Shown here piece after piece: positions 62,113 through 64,000 of a DNA stretch of 64,000 bases. Under the pieces are notes generated by a model. It searched no databases, had not been told where the DNA came from, and saw nothing but the letters and a program-made list of their open reading frames with translations. The position numbers and the translations under genes are program-made. Location: the NCBI GenBank assembly GCA_963746315.1, contig CAVVAR010000010.1, positions 310,001 to 374,000 of the forward strand, read 5' to 3'. The DNA is from Ga0077555 sp963746315 (GTDB taxonomy: Bacteria > Pseudomonadota > Alphaproteobacteria > Rhizobiales > Hyphomicrobiaceae). Position 1 is the stretch's first letter, and every line of letters starts with the position of its first letter.

Positions 62113-62466
62113 TGAGGGGCGGGAACATAGCCCGCGACCGTCAAGGCCGCAACGGGGCTGGCGCGCCAAACGTCAGAGAAGGTGATTACTACCCGATACT
62201 CCGCTGTCGGCAGGCTCCTGCGAGGCATTCAGCGTGTGCAATCAACGCACCGCTCCGCCTGGCTCACGCAAGCGATGAGAAAAGCCGGACTTCTCGCTTA
62301 TCCACATATCATCCTCAAAATCCCGACTCGAGACTTTGGCTTTCCCCTTGACATGGGCATTTATGCCTCATCAATATAATTGAGGAATAATTGCCGCACC
62401 CCGGATCCAGGTCTGGGGAGCGGACGTTAGCACCGCAGCCTGAGCGTTGATTCGAAGGCAGCTGCT
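62113..62466. other. Intergenic with AT-rich promoter-like patch
   Basis: No credible gene; a 65-residue ORF at 62182 has no coding features. TTGACA at 62348-62353 and a perfect TATAAT at 62375-62380 are 21 bp apart, too far for a standard promoter, but the patch is the most promoter-like place upstream of the small gene at 62467. Confidence 0.45.
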
Positions 62467-62700
62467 ATGAGCATCGAGCGACTGAATATGGCTGCGACGG
62501 CCGCAGGGTACGCGATGGCGACCCCTGACGATGACGCTGTCGTGGAAGCACAATCCGAGACGAAAACCCTGGCTTTGCCGTCCCGCGCAGTTGTCGTGGC
62601 CGAGCAAAAGCCAAGGCTTGGAGCCTCCGAGACGGTGAACGGTATCACCGGCTGGGTGAAAGGCTACTGGTCCGGCTTCGGCTGGCGCATGCCAGCCTGA
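62467..62700 (+). CDS. Small hypothetical protein
   Basis: This 77-residue ORF starts MSIERLNMAATAAGYAMATPDDDAVVEA and ends SETVNGITGWVKGYWSGFGWRMPA, an amphipathic aromatic tail. No family is recognised. An AAGG-like site is near the ATG and an AT-rich promoter-like patch is upstream. Real but uncharacterised is my best reading; chance ORF is possible. Confidence 0.45.
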   Translation: MSIERLNMAATAAGYAMATPDDDAVVEAQSETKTLALPSRAVVVAEQKPRLGASETVNGITGWVKGYWSGFGWRMPA

Positions 62701-62974
62701 CGGGTGCCGGCATCTGCGATCGAGCGGCTTTCACGAGTTCGCTCGATCTGCAGCGGCTGGAGCAGCCCCGTAGGTCGGGTTGGCCAGCAACCGCGCTTTC
62801 GAATTCCACCCCGCGCTCGAACCCACGTAAACATCAGCTGCCGCTAAACGTCGGCGTCCTTGCAGGTTTGGGCTAGCCGACAAAATCGCCTGCGAAATCA
62901 TTCCGGCACTCGACTGAGTTGGCGCAGCTCGGCATAGCTGCCGATAGGGGGCTGGAGGCTGCGCCAGTCCCGGC
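62701..62974. other. Intergenic with a degenerate REP copy
   Basis: GTAGGTCGGGTTGGCCAGCA near 62770 resembles the inverted GTAGGTTGGGTTAGCGCGGC element at 23401. Nothing else is recognised. Confidence 0.4.
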
Positions 62975-63955
62975 TCATCCGGGGTGATCGTCGGCGCAGC
63001 TCTGCGACGCCACCCACCTCAGCACCGCATCGAAGTTGCTTGCGATCCAGAGGTGTCCTTCCCCGTCGAGCTCGATCAACTCGCACCTCGGCAGGCGCGC
63101 CGCGAGACGACGCGCTGCCGACCGCGGAATGTTCTGGTCCACCGATCCGAGCCAAACGCGAGCCGGCACGTCAGCGCGACCGAGGTCGATGTCCCAAGGC
63201 GCGCCGAACAGGCCGAGATCCGTCACCGGGCCCACGACCCCCGGCCGCAACCCCTCGACGAAGGTCTGGCCAAGTCGAGCCGCCGTGTCGTCCCGCCACA
63301 GGATACGACGGTCCGCCGCTGCGATGCGCAGCATCGACATTCGCGTTCCGAGATCGGGAGCCACGTCGAGCACCGCTTTGAAGGCCTGGAACACGACAGC
63401 GACTGTCGCCGGCCGCAGCGCCAACGCCCGGAAGCAGAGCCGATGGAAAGGCGTGATCTCATCGTCCGGCTCGCCTGCGATTGGACCAACCGGCGCCGCG
63501 AGCGCCAGCGATACGACCCGGGCCGGCATCTCGGCCGCGACCGCAGCCGCATAGGGCCCTCCGCCGGAGACACCGAGCACAGAGAAGCGCTCGAGCCCGA
63601 GGCGGTCTGCAAGCCTGCCGAGATCCAGTGCGAACGCGCTGAGCGATGGCGACGGATGCGCCGCGGTCGCCCCGTAGCCCCAGCGGTCGGGTGCAATGAC
63701 CCGGATACCATGCGCACGAGCAGTGTCGTGCGCCACCACGAATTTCAATCGCGAGCCCGGCGTACCATGCAGCGCGATGAGCGGATGCCCGTCGCTCGCT
63801 CCGAACGCTCGATAGGAGAAGCATCTCCCGTCGCCGATCTCGACCAGCCCGTCGCCGGCCTCGTCCGTTATGACCTCCCCTGCCGAAGCCGCAAGCTGAG
63901 CCGCGGAGCTGCGCTGCGCTACGCCTGGTCGCAGCTGCCTGATCATGCCGGTCAT
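62975..63955 (-). CDS. Alpha/beta hydrolase
   Basis: This 326-residue protein contains LIALHGTPGSRLKF (oxyanion loop), the nucleophile elbow FSVLGVSGGGPYAAAVAAEMP and the histidine region IELDGEGHLWIASNF, typical of the alpha/beta-hydrolase fold. An acidic residue in WLGSVDQNIP probably completes the triad. The substrate is unknown. The ATG at 63955 follows GAGGG; the frame stays open to the window edge, so a longer start cannot be excluded. Confidence 0.88.
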   Translation of the reverse strand: MTGMIRQLRPGVAQRSSAAQLAASAGEVITDEAGDGLVEIGDGRCFSYRAFGASDGHPLIALHGTPGSRLKFVVAHDTARAHGIRVIAPDRWGYGATAAHPSPSLSAFALDLGRLADRLGLERFSVLGVSGGGPYAAAVAAEMPARVVSLALAAPVGPIAGEPDDEITPFHRLCFRALALRPATVAVVFQAFKAVLDVAPDLGTRMSMLRIAAADRRILWRDDTAARLGQTFVEGLRPGVVGPVTDLGLFGAPWDIDLGRADVPARVWLGSVDQNIPRSAARRLAARLPRCELIELDGEGHLWIASNFDAVLRWVASQSCADDHPG

Positions 63956-64000
63956 CGAGGAACCCTCAACCGAAAAGCCACGTGACGAGCAGCAAGCCAA

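Noticed and set aside
62182..62379. 65-residue ORF after tRNA-Gln
   Set aside because: No ribosome binding site, no family likeness, and it ends in an AT-rich promoter-like patch.

Overview
The window looks like a 64-kb chromosomal piece of a high-GC alphaproteobacterium, most likely order Hyphomicrobiales (Rhizobiales). The reasons are the ispH-thrB-rnhA order, an Omp25-like beta-barrel protein, TIGR02301 and TIGR01459 family members, a Clp_N-like/coiled-coil protein of a type I associate with this order, rplY-pth-ychF, and AGGAG-type ribosome binding sites. No phage, plasmid or IS backbone and no CRISPR array is visible. Two short AT-richer islands (about 23.75-25.3 kb and 40.55-42.2 kb) sit next to REP/MITE-like repeats and are the clearest acquired DNA.

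Layout. 0-3 kb: edge lipoprotein, ispH, thrB, rnhA. 3-8.8 kb: minus-strand TAXI-type TRAP operon with two paralogous binding proteins around one fused permease, followed by an exported metallo-beta-lactamase-fold protein. 8.8-12.4 kb: two-component flavin monooxygenase pair, then a GbsR/MarR-like regulator and a DUF4166 gene whose start codons both lie inside identical 16-bp palindromes. 12.5-23.4 kb: glyS, fused MFS/spermidine synthase, metallohydrolase, 2-hydroxyacid dehydrogenase, DMT transporter, tgt, TIM-barrel hydrolase. 23.4-25.3 kb: repeats and two unrecognised genes. 25.4-28 kb: FemAB-like acetyltransferase, M48 peptidase, cupin. 28-39.1 kb: polysaccharide locus (WecG-type transferase, Wzz/Wzc-like protein, flippase, ligase, two GT2 enzymes, exported glycosidase, GDP-mannose-3,5-epimerase-like enzyme). 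39.2-43.5 kb: DUF3237, nitrilase, KAP-like NTPase island, cyclase-family hydrolase, tRNA-Asp. 43.7-53.3 kb: divergent SDR, outer-membrane protein, class III aminotransferase, degenerate EAL protein, HAD hydrolase, ychF, pth, rplY. 53.6-64 kb: envelope hypotheticals, Nudix, SRAP/HMCES, Clp_N/coiled-coil protein, alcohol dehydrogenase, MFS transporter, tRNA-Gln, alpha/beta hydrolase.

How genes work together. The two TAXI proteins probably feed one permease. The flavin reductase supplies FMNH2 to its neighbour monooxygenase. The regulator very likely controls itself and DUF4166 through the twin palindromes. The polysaccharide genes cover sugar-nucleotide epimerisation, transfer, flipping, chain-length control and ligation, but the initiating transferase and outer-membrane exporter are outside the window.

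Four genes (ispH, thrB, tgt, KAP-like NTPase) are each broken by exactly two apparent single-base insertions. In each case, removing two bases restores one frame of the expected length. Three of these genes are housekeeping genes, so insertion-type sequencing error is the leading explanation.
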